Source: an uncultured Eubacteriaceae bacterium
GTDB taxonomy: Bacteria; Bacillota; Clostridia; Lachnospirales; CAG-274
Assembly: GCA_947167715.1 (NCBI GenBank)
Contig: CAMVJD010000011.1
Coordinates: forward strand, 1 to 64,000
Direction: 5' to 3'
DNA length: 64,000 bases
The notes beneath the pieces were generated by a model that had not been told where the DNA came from, did no database searches, and was given only the letters and a program-made list of their open reading frames with translations. Both the position numbers and the translations under genes were made by a program. Position 1 is the stretch's first letter. Each line of letters begins with the position of its first letter. Positions 8,733 through 17,569 of this stretch are shown here, one piece after another.

Positions 8733-8761
8733 TTGTTTATACGGTAAAACTGTGATATAAT
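8733..8761 (+). promoter_or_regulatory. Plus-strand promoter reading antisense to the TIGR04086 gene
   Basis: TTGTTT (8733-8738) and TATAAT (8756-8761) are exactly 17 bases apart, with TG one base before the -10. No plus-strand gene starts until 9270, and the transcript would run into the antisense strand of the 8795-9187 gene. It may drive a small or antisense RNA, or be a chance match. Confidence 0.45.
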
Positions 8762-8794
8762 TCAATGTTGATGTGGATATGGGTGCGGGGCTTT

Positions 8795-9187
8795 TTATTT
8801 TTGCGGCACCCTTAAATTGATCCCGAGTATACCGCCAAGAGCGCCGCCCGAAAGGCTTATCCCAAGCGTCATAAGTGTTTTTGTGCCCAGGGTGTAGGCA
8901 GGCGTTATCATAAAGCCCGTAAATATCATAATTACGGTGTACAAAAGCCCTACGGCAAGACCGCTTAACAAACCGCGGCTTTTAATGTGCCTTGCGGCGG
9001 TGATGCTGCCCGCAAAAACAGCGGCAAGGCTTGTGATATACAGCGCGGCATATATTGTGTTTTCGTCAATGCCGCCCGAATATGTCATTACGGCCGCACA
9101 TACGATAAGGGCGCCGAACGTAAGCACAAATGCTGTTACAAGGCCGCGAAGTATGGCCAATAACGGTGATTTTGCTATGCTTTTCAA
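8795..9187 (-). CDS. TIGR04086-type (YrzE-like) membrane protein
   Basis: 130 residues with four hydrophobic segments: residues about 10-32, 45-62, 70-95 and 100-125. The pattern, ending in SLSGGALGGILGIN, fits the TIGR04086 family of small Firmicute membrane proteins, of unknown function. It is divergent from the PHP gene and convergent with a plus-strand promoter at 8733. The stop lies within a GGGTGC/GCACCC inverted repeat (about 8780-8811). No enzymatic motif is visible. Confidence 0.8.
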   Translation of the reverse strand: MKSIAKSPLLAILRGLVTAFVLTFGALIVCAAVMTYSGGIDENTIYAALYITSLAAVFAGSITAARHIKSRGLLSGLAVGLLYTVIMIFTGFMITPAYTLGTKTLMTLGISLSGGALGGILGINLRVPQK

Positions 9188-9222
9188 AATTTATTCCCCC
9201 ATAAATTTTTTTATTTTTACTA

Positions 9223-9251
9223 TTGTACTATTTTGAATTTTGGTTTATGAT
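9223..9251 (+). promoter_or_regulatory. Candidate promoter of the PHP gene
   Basis: TTGTAC (9223-9228) and TATGAT (9246-9251) are 17 bases apart. The predicted start of transcription is only about a dozen bases before the ATG at 9270, so the leader would hold little more than the AGGGTG ribosome binding site. Confidence 0.45.
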
Positions 9252-9269
9252 ATATGTAGGGTGATTTTT

Positions 9270-10106
9270 ATGAAAAATATAGACCTTCATACACATTCCC
9301 GTGCCTCGGACGGCACCCTTTCGCCGACAGAGCTTGTGGAATATGCGGCGCAAAAGCGGCTTGCGGCAATAGCACTTACCGACCACGATACTCTTGACGG
9401 GATAAAGGAGGCAAAGGCGGCGGGCGAACGCTTTGGTATAAGGGTAATAAGCGGGGCGGAGTTTTCTGCGGTATACGAAAATATATCCCTGCATATTATA
9501 GGGCTGTTTTTGCCGGAGGACTCGGCGGAAATAAACGAAAGGCTTGCTTATTTAAAAAATGCAAGGCTTACAAGAAATGAAAAAATGTTGAAAAATCTTG
9601 CCGAAGAGGGCATAGATATAACTATGGAGGAGCTGAAAACGGCTTTTCCGGACAGAATAATATCAAGGGCGCATATGGCGCAGCTTATGCAGCAAAAGGG
9701 ATATGTGGGCAGCAAAAACGAGGCATTCGACCGCTATATAGGCGATCGCTGCCGTGCCTATGTGCATAAGGAGAGCCTTACCCCGCAAGAAACGATAAGG
9801 CTTATTAAAAATGCAGGAGGGGTCGCTGTTTGGGCGCATCCGCTTTTGTGTAAGCTAAGCGATAAAAACTTAAAGAAAATGACGGGCATATTAAAGGGAT
9901 ACGGTCTTGATGCGATAGAGGCATACTATTCTTCGCATACGCCGTCGGATACAAAATATGTCAAAACCATAGCACAGCAGTACGGTCTGAAGCTTTCGGG
10001 AGGCAGTGATTTTCACGGCAGCATAAAGCCGGGGCTTGACCTGGGAACGGGCTATGGCAAATTGGAAGTACCCTATGAGGTTTTGGAAAGATTGGAGATG
10101 AGATGA
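9270..10106 (+). CDS. PHP-domain phosphoesterase (TrpH/RNase AM-like)
   Basis: 278 residues from the ATG at 9270, with AGGGTG 7 bases upstream. The PHP metal-binding motifs are [15 protein letters not shown] (residues 4-18), [10 protein letters not shown] (about 37), GVAVWAHP, and the C-terminal [12 protein letters not shown]. The length and motif pattern match the YciV/TrpH group, which includes 3',5'-nucleotide phosphatases and the 5'-3' exonuclease RNase AM. It is followed by smpB with a single base between, so a role in RNA processing would suit the context; this is inference. Confidence 0.85.
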   Translation: MKNIDLHTHSRASDGTLSPTELVEYAAQKRLAAIALTDHDTLDGIKEAKAAGERFGIRVISGAEFSAVYENISLHIIGLFLPEDSAEINERLAYLKNARLTRNEKMLKNLAEEGIDITMEELKTAFPDRIISRAHMAQLMQQKGYVGSKNEAFDRYIGDRCRAYVHKESLTPQETIRLIKNAGGVAVWAHPLLCKLSDKNLKKMTGILKGYGLDAIEAYYSSHTPSDTKYVKTIAQQYGLKLSGGSDFHGSIKPGLDLGTGYGKLEVPYEVLERLEMR

Positions 10107-10107
10107 T

Positions 10108-10581
10108 ATGGCGGGAGACAAAAAATCTATAAAGCTTATTGCGCAAAACAAAAAAGCTTATCACGACTATTTTATTCTGGAGACCTTTCAGGCGGGAATA
10201 GCGCTTACAGGTACGGAAGTAAAAAGCATGAGGGCGGGCCGCTGCAATTTAAAGGACAGCTTTATTAAAATTGAAAACGGTGAAGCGATAATTAAAAATA
10301 TGCATATAAGTCCCTATGAGCAGGGAAATATTTTTAATCACGACCCCCTTGCGGACAGAAGGCTGCTTTTGCATAAGTATGAGATAAACAAGCTTATCGG
10401 CGCAGTAACTATGGACGGACATACTATAGTGCCGTTAAAGGTATATCTTCAGGGCAGTCTTGTAAAGGTGGATATAGCTATTGCAAAGGGCAAAAAGCTT
10501 TATGACAAACGCCAGGATATAGCAAAGAAAGACCAGCAGAGAGAAGCGGCACAGGCATTTAAGGAAAATTTAAGGGTATAG
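10108..10581 (+). CDS. smpB: SsrA-binding protein SmpB
   Basis: 157 residues, full length. SmpB binds tmRNA and delivers it to stalled ribosomes for trans-translation. Characteristic segments are [46 protein letters not shown] and the basic C-terminal tail [17 protein letters not shown], which mimics the anticodon arm. It begins one base after the PHP gene stop. A tmRNA gene, often found nearby, was not recognised in the adjoining sequence. Confidence 0.97.
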   Translation: MAGDKKSIKLIAQNKKAYHDYFILETFQAGIALTGTEVKSMRAGRCNLKDSFIKIENGEAIIKNMHISPYEQGNIFNHDPLADRRLLLHKYEINKLIGAVTMDGHTIVPLKVYLQGSLVKVDIAIAKGKKLYDKRQDIAKKDQQREAAQAFKENLRV

Positions 10582-10593
10582 GAGGTGCGGCAA

Positions 10594-10716
10594 ATGATAC
10601 ACGATTGGGACGGAAACGGCAGAAAAGACGATATGTTTGATAACCTGATGGATTATATGCTTGCAACGGGGGCAATGGAAAGTAAAGAAGAAGAAGAGGA
10701 CGAGGAATGTGATTAA
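10594..10716 (+). CDS. Small acidic ORF between smpB and rnhA
   Basis: 40 codons encoding [18 protein letters not shown] and ending in a Glu/Asp run. It has a strong GGAGGTG 6 bases before its ATG, and its stop overlaps the proposed GTG start of rnhA (GTGATTAA), the geometry of translational coupling. No known domain. It may be a genuine micro-protein or a leader that couples rnhA translation to smpB. Confidence 0.5.
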   Translation: MIHDWDGNGRKDDMFDNLMDYMLATGAMESKEEEEDEECD

Positions 10717-11194
10717 CGAAAAAACTGCCTTAAAATCTTTAGACATCTATACGGACGGCGCTTGCTCGGGAAATCCCGGTCCGGGAGGCTACGGCGTAGT
10801 CATGCTTTATAAAAACCAGCGCAAAGAGCTTTCGGAGGGCTTTAAAAAGACCACAAATAACCGCATGGAGGTGCTTGCGGTAATAAAAGGCCTGGAGGCG
10901 CTTAAAATACCGTGTCAGGTAACGCTTTACAGCGACAGCAAATATGTGGTGGATGCCGTAACAAAGGGCTGGGTAAAAAAGTGGAAGGCCAACAACTGGA
11001 TAAAGGCCGATAAGAAAAAGGCGCTTAATGTTGACCTTTGGGAGCGGCTTTTGACGCTTTTGGACAAGCATAAGGTGATATTTGTATGGGTAAAGGGTCA
11101 TGCAGACAATGTGGAAAACGAGCGCTGCGACTTTTTGGCAAGACAGGCTATAGCGGGCGGAAACCTTTTGGATGACGACGGTTTTGAGGGCTGA
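10709..11194 (+). CDS. rnhA: Ribonuclease HI
   Basis: 161 residues from the GTG at 10709, which has GAGGACGAGG just upstream; an in-frame ATG further up (10661) lies inside the previous ORF and would add a lysine-rich extension. RNase HI degrades the RNA strand of RNA:DNA hybrids. The catalytic acidic residues are visible in [20 protein letters not shown] and YSDSKYV, and the last in the [14 protein letters not shown] segment. The enzyme is a plain one-domain form without an N-terminal hybrid-binding domain. Confidence 0.93.
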   Translation: MINEKTALKSLDIYTDGACSGNPGPGGYGVVMLYKNQRKELSEGFKKTTNNRMEVLAVIKGLEALKIPCQVTLYSDSKYVVDAVTKGWVKKWKANNWIKADKKKALNVDLWERLLTLLDKHKVIFVWVKGHADNVENERCDFLARQAIAGGNLLDDDGFEG

Positions 11195-11218
11195 ATAATT
11201 TAAATATGAATTTTTTGT

Positions 11219-11314
11219 AAAAAATCAATAGAACAAAGTGCGCAAATGGCAAGAAAAATGTAGAAAGTTTTGAAAAAAACAAAAATTTGTGACACTTTTC
11301 TATTGATTTTTTTT
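11219..11314. repeat. Inverted repeat overlapping the pectate lyase promoter
   Basis: The arm at 11219-11240 (AAAAAATCAATAG followed by AACAAAGTG) is repeated in inverse orientation at 11293-11312, apart from a 2-base insertion. The spacer is 52 bases. The right arm contains the -35 box, TTGATT. It could be a regulator-binding site pair, a remnant of a small mobile element, or a terminator-like structure after rnhA. Confidence 0.6.
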
Positions 11315-11331
11315 GTTAAAACCAGTATAAT
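11303..11331 (+). promoter_or_regulatory. Strong promoter of the pectate lyase gene
   Basis: TTGATT (11303-11308) and a perfect TATAAT (11326-11331) are separated by 17 bases, with A-rich tracts upstream that could act as an UP element. Transcription should start near 11338, giving a leader of about 150 bases. Confidence 0.75.
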
Positions 11332-11337
11332 AAAATT

Positions 11338-11486
11338 GACTATCGGTGCAAACATCCCATGTGCCCGTGCGTCGTGTGGTATGGCTTTTGCGGGTCATAT
11401 TCAGCAGCGCGTGAGTATAGCGAGGGTAGTGCATTAGTAGACTTTTGGGGACAAGCTCCCACGATTTTTCAAGAAGGAGGAAAAAT
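11338..11486 (+). promoter_or_regulatory. Structured 5' leader of the pectate lyase gene
   Basis: The leader can close on itself: ATCG-G-TG (11342-11348) pairs with CACGAT (11460-11465). A hairpin forms from TGGGG/CTCCCA (about 11446-11461), and a longer one pairs CCCG with CGGG. CTCC at 11456-11459 could alternatively pair with GGAG of the ribosome binding site (11476-11480), which would allow a switch in translation. It does not match the c-di-GMP-I, c-di-AMP or cobalamin riboswitch patterns I know. Confidence 0.4.
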
Positions 11487-14400
11487 ATGAAAAAGCGTAG
11501 AATAATAGCTGCGGTTTTAGCTGCAGCAATGCTTTCATCTTCCGTTTCGTTCAACGTATTTGCAGAAGATACGGCTGCTGCCGATCTTGATGCAGCGGTA
11601 ACGGATGAGGTCGTTTCTCCCGCCGCAAATTCATCATCAAGCGGCTCGTCGGACGAAACACCCGCGGAAGAAGACGGTTCGCTTTCCGTATACACCGAGG
11701 CAAACTGGGTCGGCGGTCTTTATACCAATGTTGACAACACCGGTGAGTGGAAAGCATCCGTATTCGGCGACTGCGGTGGTGACGATAAGGTTACCGGTTC
11801 AAATATCTTTACCGCAAACGGCGAAAAAATTCCTTACTTTGTTGCTGTGGAGGACGGCGAGGGCGAAAGCAAAAGCGTAAACCTTCGTATGGGTATCATA
11901 AATCCCGACGGTACGTCCGATGCGGAGCAGGTAGGTAAAATGTCAACGGGTACAGACGGTTTGGTTTACTACTATACCGAACTTGACCCTTCCGACAACT
12001 TTGAACTGAGCGCAGATGTTAAAATAAATGCACTTGGTACACAGGTAAAGGACTTTAAGCAGGCTTCTTTCGGCGCAATGGTGCGTGACGAAATTATCCC
12101 TATGGAAAGCGCCGAGTTTTATGCACAGTATGTAGCACTTGTTCAGGAGGCTGCTTCCCTTCCCAGATCCGAAAAGGAAAGGAAGGACGAGCTTAATGCT
12201 CAGGCTGCTGCCATGCTTGAAGGCAAGTATAAGCAAATGTCTTCAAACTTTGCTGCAGTCGGCGCCCTGTATATGAACGATATTGCAACTGCGGTAAGAG
12301 CTATCTACCGTCAGGATACTATTATCAATACGGCATCCAGCGATCCTATGACCGCTTACCAGGGCGATGATCTTCCTGCTATTGATGATGAGATACATAT
12401 CTCCATCACAAAGCAGGGCAATTTCTTTAAAACACAGTACGGAAGCAGCGCTCCCGTTGTTATCGACAAGGTCACCGTCGGTGAAAACGGCAAGCTTTAC
12501 GCAGGCTTCTATACAGTTAGAAGCTGCGATGTCACCGTATCAAACATCAAGCTTGAAAAAGTGGAAAAGGAAGTATCAAGCTTAAAGATAAAAACACTTC
12601 CCGATAAAATAAACTATATCGTAGGCAACGGCTCCGAGTCCATCGACACAACAGGCCTTACGGCAGAGGTTACCTATACCGACGGTACAAGCGAAGTGCT
12701 TGACAGCGAAAAGCTTGTATGCTCCAACCCCGACCTTACAACAGTAGGCGACGGCAAGGAGGTTGTTGTAAATTACGGCGGTAAGACAGATACATTTACC
12801 GTTAACGTAGACTATAACAGAGTTATTGATATGCAGCTTGAATATGCACCTGTTATTGTTGACTACATCGCAGGCAGAAAGTTCAGCTCAAACGGTCTTC
12901 AGATACGCGCAACATATAAGTCGGGCGTAAGCGAGGTACTTGCATCAAACAACTACACACTTACCATGGACGGAACGACCGAGATCGGTGACGAGAATTT
13001 CTACTTTACCGATGCTATGGTAGGCAAACATACGATCAGGGCAGATTTTAAGGAAACAGAGACTATCCTTGCGGACGGCCACTATGTTGAATTTGATATC
13101 AATGTAGATCCCGCTTCGTTTGACAGCATTTCCGTAAGATCTCTTCCCGAAAAAGGTACGGAAGAACTTCCCTTTGACTTAAATGAAGAAAAGGACCTTG
13201 ACGGCCTTATCATCAACGGTAACTATACTGTTGACGGCCAGCAGGTAAGAAAAGCACTTGACGAAAACGAATATACCGTAACAGGCTTTGATATCGTTGA
13301 CGGCAAGGAAGTATTTGCATCAGAAGGCGTAAGAACACTTACGGTAACCTTTGATGCAGACCCCTCAAAGACTTGTACATTTGATGTACTTGTAAAGGCT
13401 AAAACACCTATTAAGGCGTATGTTCAAAACTATCCTCGTCTTACTTATTTTGTTGGCGAGCAGTTTGACGAAACAGGTATGGAAGTATATGTAAGATATT
13501 CAAACGCTACTTTCAGACCGCTTGAAAAGGACGAATATACTGTTGATACATCTTCGTTTGATTCGTCCGTTGCAGGCGCATCCACATCTGTAAAGATCAT
13601 TGCTGACCTTAACGGAACAGTAAGCGAGATCACACTTCCCATCAAGATCAGAGATAACGAGAAAAAGATCTGGAAGGCTACTCTTATGGGTGCATCTTCC
13701 CTTGGTGTAAGTGAAAAGGATGCATCATCAAATATTACCGTTTACGATAAAAACGGCGACCAGTCACTTTATCTTACGGGCGACAAGGGCTATGTGCTTA
13801 ACGAACAGCCTGTAGGCATAATGGAAGGCGGTCAAATGTCAAATGTAAGCAAGATAAAGGTAACATCATGGGACGGCGCAGGTAAGTATGCAACAGACCA
13901 TGACGGTATTGCTTACTACTATACAAGAGTAAACGCAAACGATAACTTTGAAGTATCTGCTGACATCACAGTAAACAGATACATCCGTGATCCCGCAAAT
14001 GCAGCCGATGCAAAGCTTATTGCCGACAAGAAGGCAAAGATGCAGGAGATCTACAACAAGCAGAGTTATATTGACGAAGAGACCGGCGAGATCAAGCAGG
14101 TGACCGACCTTATGGCACTTGATATGGTTCGTTCCGGTCAGGAAGCTTTCGGTATTATGGCCCGTGACGTTATTCCTCTGTTCCTTCCCGTGGAAGAGGG
14201 CGGTAACGATAACTCTATAACTACCGATTTTGAAAAGGCTCATAAGGATGACTACGGCGAGCCCATAAGCATCTTTGAGGCTTACAAGATGCAGGAAGCA
14301 GGCTTGCTTCAAGCAGGTATCACAAACGAGGACGTTAATATCATTTCGTTCTCATCAAACGTAATTGTTGCCGGTGGTGCTACACAGTCAACATTCCCGA

Positions 14401-17375
14401 CAGATACAACAACATCCAGCTTCAAGGAAAAGGAAGTTCAAAACAGAATTACTCTTTCCTACAGAAGCGGTGTTAGAAATATCGACGGTGCCGGTTCAAA
14501 CGCAAAGGGTGGCTTTAAGACATCTACTTCAAGACTTCCCGTTGCAGGCGACAAGTACCATGTAACATTAAAGAAGATCAATTACGGTTATTCTTTAACA
14601 ACTACTGACCTTACCGAGGGCGCAGATACTTACGGCCAGACAAATACAGTTTACTGCTTTGATGCGCGTGAGGATATCGAAAACCTTCTTGTAAGACAGG
14701 ATAAAGACAATATTTATGTTGGTTTCTTTGCTTGCCGTTTCGCAGATATTGATGTTGAAAACATCTCTCTTAAGGAAACAGATGCAGCAAACGATCCTAT
14801 CATCAAGGATACCGAAGAGGATATCTATTCACCCAAGCTTTCGGTTGCATCCGCAACATATACAACAAGCAAGGATTATCAGCTTATCCTTAAGGCCTCC
14901 AACCCCAGCGGCGGTCTTGTGACCATTAAGCAAAACGGTACTGTTATTAAAGAAGACAGCAACGTTTCAAAGAAGGGTACAACATTTAACGTAACACTTG
15001 CTCCTAACCAGATAAACGAATTTGAATTTGTTTATACACCAAGCAAGCTTGATATTTGCTACAGCTATGATAAGGTAGTATCAAGGATCAACATTACACA
15101 TAAAAACACAGCAGAACTGTCAAATATAATTTATGTTTCACCCGACGGCAAGATAAGCGGTCTTGGTACAAGAGAGGATCCTATGGATCTTGAGGCGGCT
15201 ATCGGCGTTCTTAAGAAGGGTCAGACCATCGTTATGCTTGACGGTACTTACACACCAAGAGACACTATTACTATCGAAAAGGCAAACAGCGGTAATAAGG
15301 CAAACAAGAAAGCACTTATTGCGGATGAGGGCGCTAACCCGGTAGTGGATCTTCAGGATAAGAATGCCGGCTTTATTATCTCCGGTAATTACTGGGATTT
15401 TGAAGGCTTTACGGTAATGCGTTCGGCAGGCAACAACAAGCCTTTCCATATCGGCGGTAACCACAATACAGTTAAAAACTGTACATTCCACGATAACGGC
15501 GACTGCGGTTTACAGATAAGCCGTACAGATTCAAGCGATTCGTTTGAAGAATGGCCTTCGGACAACCTTGTTCTTAACTGCGAGGCTTACAACAACTGTG
15601 ACCCGTCCAAGAACAATGCCGACGGTTTTGCTATTAAGCTTACTGTAGGTAACGGCAACGTATTTGAGGGCTGTGTATCTCACCACAACCTTGATGACGG
15701 CTGGGATCTTTACACCAAGCTTTCAACAGGCGCTATCGGTGTTGTACAGGTAGAAAACTGTGCATCCTACAGACAGGGCTTCAAGCTTAACGAAGACGGT
15801 ACCGATGTTGACTACCGTGCAACAAGCGGTGGTAACGGCTTCAAGGCAGGCGGCGAGTCTATCGCTGTTATGCATTACTTCAAGGATTGTATCTCCTTTA
15901 ATAATAAGGGTAACGGATACGATTCAAACTCTAACCAGAACGGTAAGTTAAGAAATGTTATTTTCTATAACAACCAGTATTCAAACGTAGCGCTTTATTC
16001 TTCAAAGCGTTCCGAATATGCTTACGACCTTAAGGGCGTTGTATCCTACAGAGATGACAAGGCTGTTATCACAAAGGCTACGCTTCCCGACCGTGTAGGT
16101 ACTCTTACAGAGTTTGCTCACTACTCAAACGGCGCAAACGACCTTAAGAGTGAAACAAGCAACTACTTTATCTGGGATACTCCCACAACACCAAGTGAGA
16201 GCAGACAGGTAAAGGTTTCAAATATTGATTATAAGGCACAGACATATGATATTGAAACACTTTCAAGCGAAAAACTTGATGCAGATAACTTCTTTGAAAG
16301 CCTTAACGAGGGTGATTCCCTCACAGAACAGGGCGGTTCAAGATATCCGAGAAATGCAGAAACAGGCGCGTTTGAATTTGGTCCGTTCCTTGCAAGAAAG
16401 GTTGCTTATGTTCACGATGCAGCAGATGCTGTAACACTTCCCGATAACGGAAGCAGAAACACAACACCCGACAACCCCGATAACCCCGATAACCCCGATG
16501 TTACAGAGACAACTACCGCATCATCAGGCTCTAACAAGGGCGGTTCTACCGGCGGCGGTGGCGGCGGTGGCGGCGGCGGTGGTACAAGCTCAAGAATAGC
16601 TCAGACCACAAACGCAGCTACAGAGACCGAGGAAGCAACAGAAAAGACTACCTCCGATACAGAGGATATTACCGAAACAACACCCGAGGTTAACGAAAAC
16701 GAGGGTATGTTTGATGACATTTCCGATAAGCCTTGGGCAGAGGAAGCCATAAATGCACTTGCAAATATGGGCGTTATCAATGGTACAGGCTACAGAACTT
16801 TCAGCCCCGATGCTAAATGCAAGCGTGCAGACTTTGTAATTATGCTTGTTAAGCTTCTTGGCATTGAAGGTACAGCAAAAGACAACTTTGATGATGTTTC
16901 TGCCGACAAGTACTATGCTAACTATGTAGGTCTTGCAAAAGAGGCAGGCATTGTAAACGGCTACGGCGACGGCAACTTCGGCCCCGAGAAATTCTGTACA
17001 AGAGAAGAGCTTATGGTCATGGTTGCAAATGCTATTGCGGCTACGGGTATTGATAATGCAGCTGATGTAACTGTTCTTGACAAGTTTAATGATGCAGGCA
17101 ATATTGCAGATTGGGCTAAGCCTTATGTTGCATTCCTGGTTGATAACGGTGTTGTAAACGGTGCAAACGGCAATATCGATCCTAAGAACGACATTACCAG
17201 AGCAGAGGTTGCGGTTATCATGTATAACGTAAAGAATGCTTTTGGTTTTGGCGCAGAAGAGGAACCCGAGGTTGTTGAAGAAGTATCCGAGGAAACATCC
17301 GAAGAGGCTTCCGAAGCGGCAGAGGGTGAAACTGTTGAAGAAACTACTGTAGAAGAAACAACAGAAGCTAAATAA
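11487..17375 (+). CDS. Large S-layer-anchored pectate lyase (PL9) with Ig-like and SLH domains
   Basis: 1,962 residues from the ATG at 11487 (GAAGGAGG upstream). In order: signal peptide (1-26, cut after VFA); an unassigned concanavalin-like region (to about 360); tandem bacterial Ig-like domains (about 365-735; LTAEVTYTDGTSEVL); a second copy of the first region (about 736-1110; both copies contain NFE(L/V)SAD); and a right-handed beta-helix pectate lyase of family 9 (about 1213-1635). The last has NADGFAIKL, the calcium-site cluster LDDGWDLY and the likely catalytic Lys in GNGFKAGG (residue 1453). Then come a Gly-rich linker, three SLH domains (about 1741-1918) and an unusual acidic Glu/Thr tail. 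It should cleave polygalacturonate by beta-elimination at the cell surface. Codon use suggests high expression. Confidence 0.9.
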   Translation: MKKRRIIAAVLAAAMLSSSVSFNVFAEDTAAADLDAAVTDEVVSPAANSSSSGSSDETPAEEDGSLSVYTEANWVGGLYTNVDNTGEWKASVFGDCGGDDKVTGSNIFTANGEKIPYFVAVEDGEGESKSVNLRMGIINPDGTSDAEQVGKMSTGTDGLVYYYTELDPSDNFELSADVKINALGTQVKDFKQASFGAMVRDEIIPMESAEFYAQYVALVQEAASLPRSEKERKDELNAQAAAMLEGKYKQMSSNFAAVGALYMNDIATAVRAIYRQDTIINTASSDPMTAYQGDDLPAIDDEIHISITKQGNFFKTQYGSSAPVVIDKVTVGENGKLYAGFYTVRSCDVTVSNIKLEKVEKEVSSLKIKTLPDKINYIVGNGSESIDTTGLTAEVTYTDGTSEVLDSEKLVCSNPDLTTVGDGKEVVVNYGGKTDTFTVNVDYNRVIDMQLEYAPVIVDYIAGRKFSSNGLQIRATYKSGVSEVLASNNYTLTMDGTTEIGDENFYFTDAMVGKHTIRADFKETETILADGHYVEFDINVDPASFDSISVRSLPEKGTEELPFDLNEEKDLDGLIINGNYTVDGQQVRKALDENEYTVTGFDIVDGKEVFASEGVRTLTVTFDADPSKTCTFDVLVKAKTPIKAYVQNYPRLTYFVGEQFDETGMEVYVRYSNATFRPLEKDEYTVDTSSFDSSVAGASTSVKIIADLNGTVSEITLPIKIRDNEKKIWKATLMGASSLGVSEKDASSNITVYDKNGDQSLYLTGDKGYVLNEQPVGIMEGGQMSNVSKIKVTSWDGAGKYATDHDGIAYYYTRVNANDNFEVSADITVNRYIRDPANAADAKLIADKKAKMQEIYNKQSYIDEETGEIKQVTDLMALDMVRSGQEAFGIMARDVIPLFLPVEEGGNDNSITTDFEKAHKDDYGEPISIFEAYKMQEAGLLQAGITNEDVNIISFSSNVIVAGGATQSTFPTDTTTSSFKEKEVQNRITLSYRSGVRNIDGAGSNAKGGFKTSTSRLPVAGDKYHVTLKKINYGYSLTTTDLTEGADTYGQTNTVYCFDAREDIENLLVRQDKDNIYVGFFACRFADIDVENISLKETDAANDPIIKDTEEDIYSPKLSVASATYTTSKDYQLILKASNPSGGLVTIKQNGTVIKEDSNVSKKGTTFNVTLAPNQINEFEFVYTPSKLDICYSYDKVVSRINITHKNTAELSNIIYVSPDGKISGLGTREDPMDLEAAIGVLKKGQTIVMLDGTYTPRDTITIEKANSGNKANKKALIADEGANPVVDLQDKNAGFIISGNYWDFEGFTVMRSAGNNKPFHIGGNHNTVKNCTFHDNGDCGLQISRTDSSDSFEEWPSDNLVLNCEAYNNCDPSKNNADGFAIKLTVGNGNVFEGCVSHHNLDDGWDLYTKLSTGAIGVVQVENCASYRQGFKLNEDGTDVDYRATSGGNGFKAGGESIAVMHYFKDCISFNNKGNGYDSNSNQNGKLRNVIFYNNQYSNVALYSSKRSEYAYDLKGVVSYRDDKAVITKATLPDRVGTLTEFAHYSNGANDLKSETSNYFIWDTPTTPSESRQVKVSNIDYKAQTYDIETLSSEKLDADNFFESLNEGDSLTEQGGSRYPRNAETGAFEFGPFLARKVAYVHDAADAVTLPDNGSRNTTPDNPDNPDNPDVTETTTASSGSNKGGSTGGGGGGGGGGGTSSRIAQTTNAATETEEATEKTTSDTEDITETTPEVNENEGMFDDISDKPWAEEAINALANMGVINGTGYRTFSPDAKCKRADFVIMLVKLLGIEGTAKDNFDDVSADKYYANYVGLAKEAGIVNGYGDGNFGPEKFCTREELMVMVANAIAATGIDNAADVTVLDKFNDAGNIADWAKPYVAFLVDNGVVNGANGNIDPKNDITRAEVAVIMYNVKNAFGFGAEEEPEVVEEVSEETSEEASEAAEGETVEETTVEETTEAK

Positions 17376-17393
17376 TTAAAATTCATTGTTTTG

Positions 17394-17420
17394 GGCCGTC
17401 CGTTTGGACGGCCTTTTTGT
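17394..17420 (+). terminator. Terminator of the pectate lyase gene
   Basis: GGCCGTCC (17394-17401) and GGACGGCC (17406-17413) form a perfect 8-bp stem with a 4-base loop, followed by TTTTTGT. Confidence 0.92.
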
Positions 17421-17455
17421 AATTGCACGCCCAAATATATTTGTTAGTTTTACCG

Positions 17456-17484
17456 TTGTAAAAAACGCTGTGTTGTGATATACT
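17456..17484 (+). promoter_or_regulatory. Promoter of rnr
   Basis: TTGTAA (17456-17461) and TATACT (17479-17484) are 17 bases apart. A second TATAAT lies at 17484-17489. The leader to the ATG at 17570 is about 80 bases. Confidence 0.55.
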
Positions 17485-17569
17485 ATAATTAATATATAAG
17501 CCAAATTATACCGCAGACATTAAAATATTTTTGACGTTTACGGCAGCAACAACTTCGGGAGGTGTTTTT

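Noticed and set aside
8009..8755. 248-codon plus-strand ORF opposite the Suv3-like helicase
   Set aside because: No ribosome binding site, and the opposite strand encodes a clear helicase; its codon pattern is that of a shadow.
10582..11486. tmRNA gene near smpB
   Set aside because: No alanine-acceptor ends, tag-coding sequence or pseudoknot pattern was recognised.
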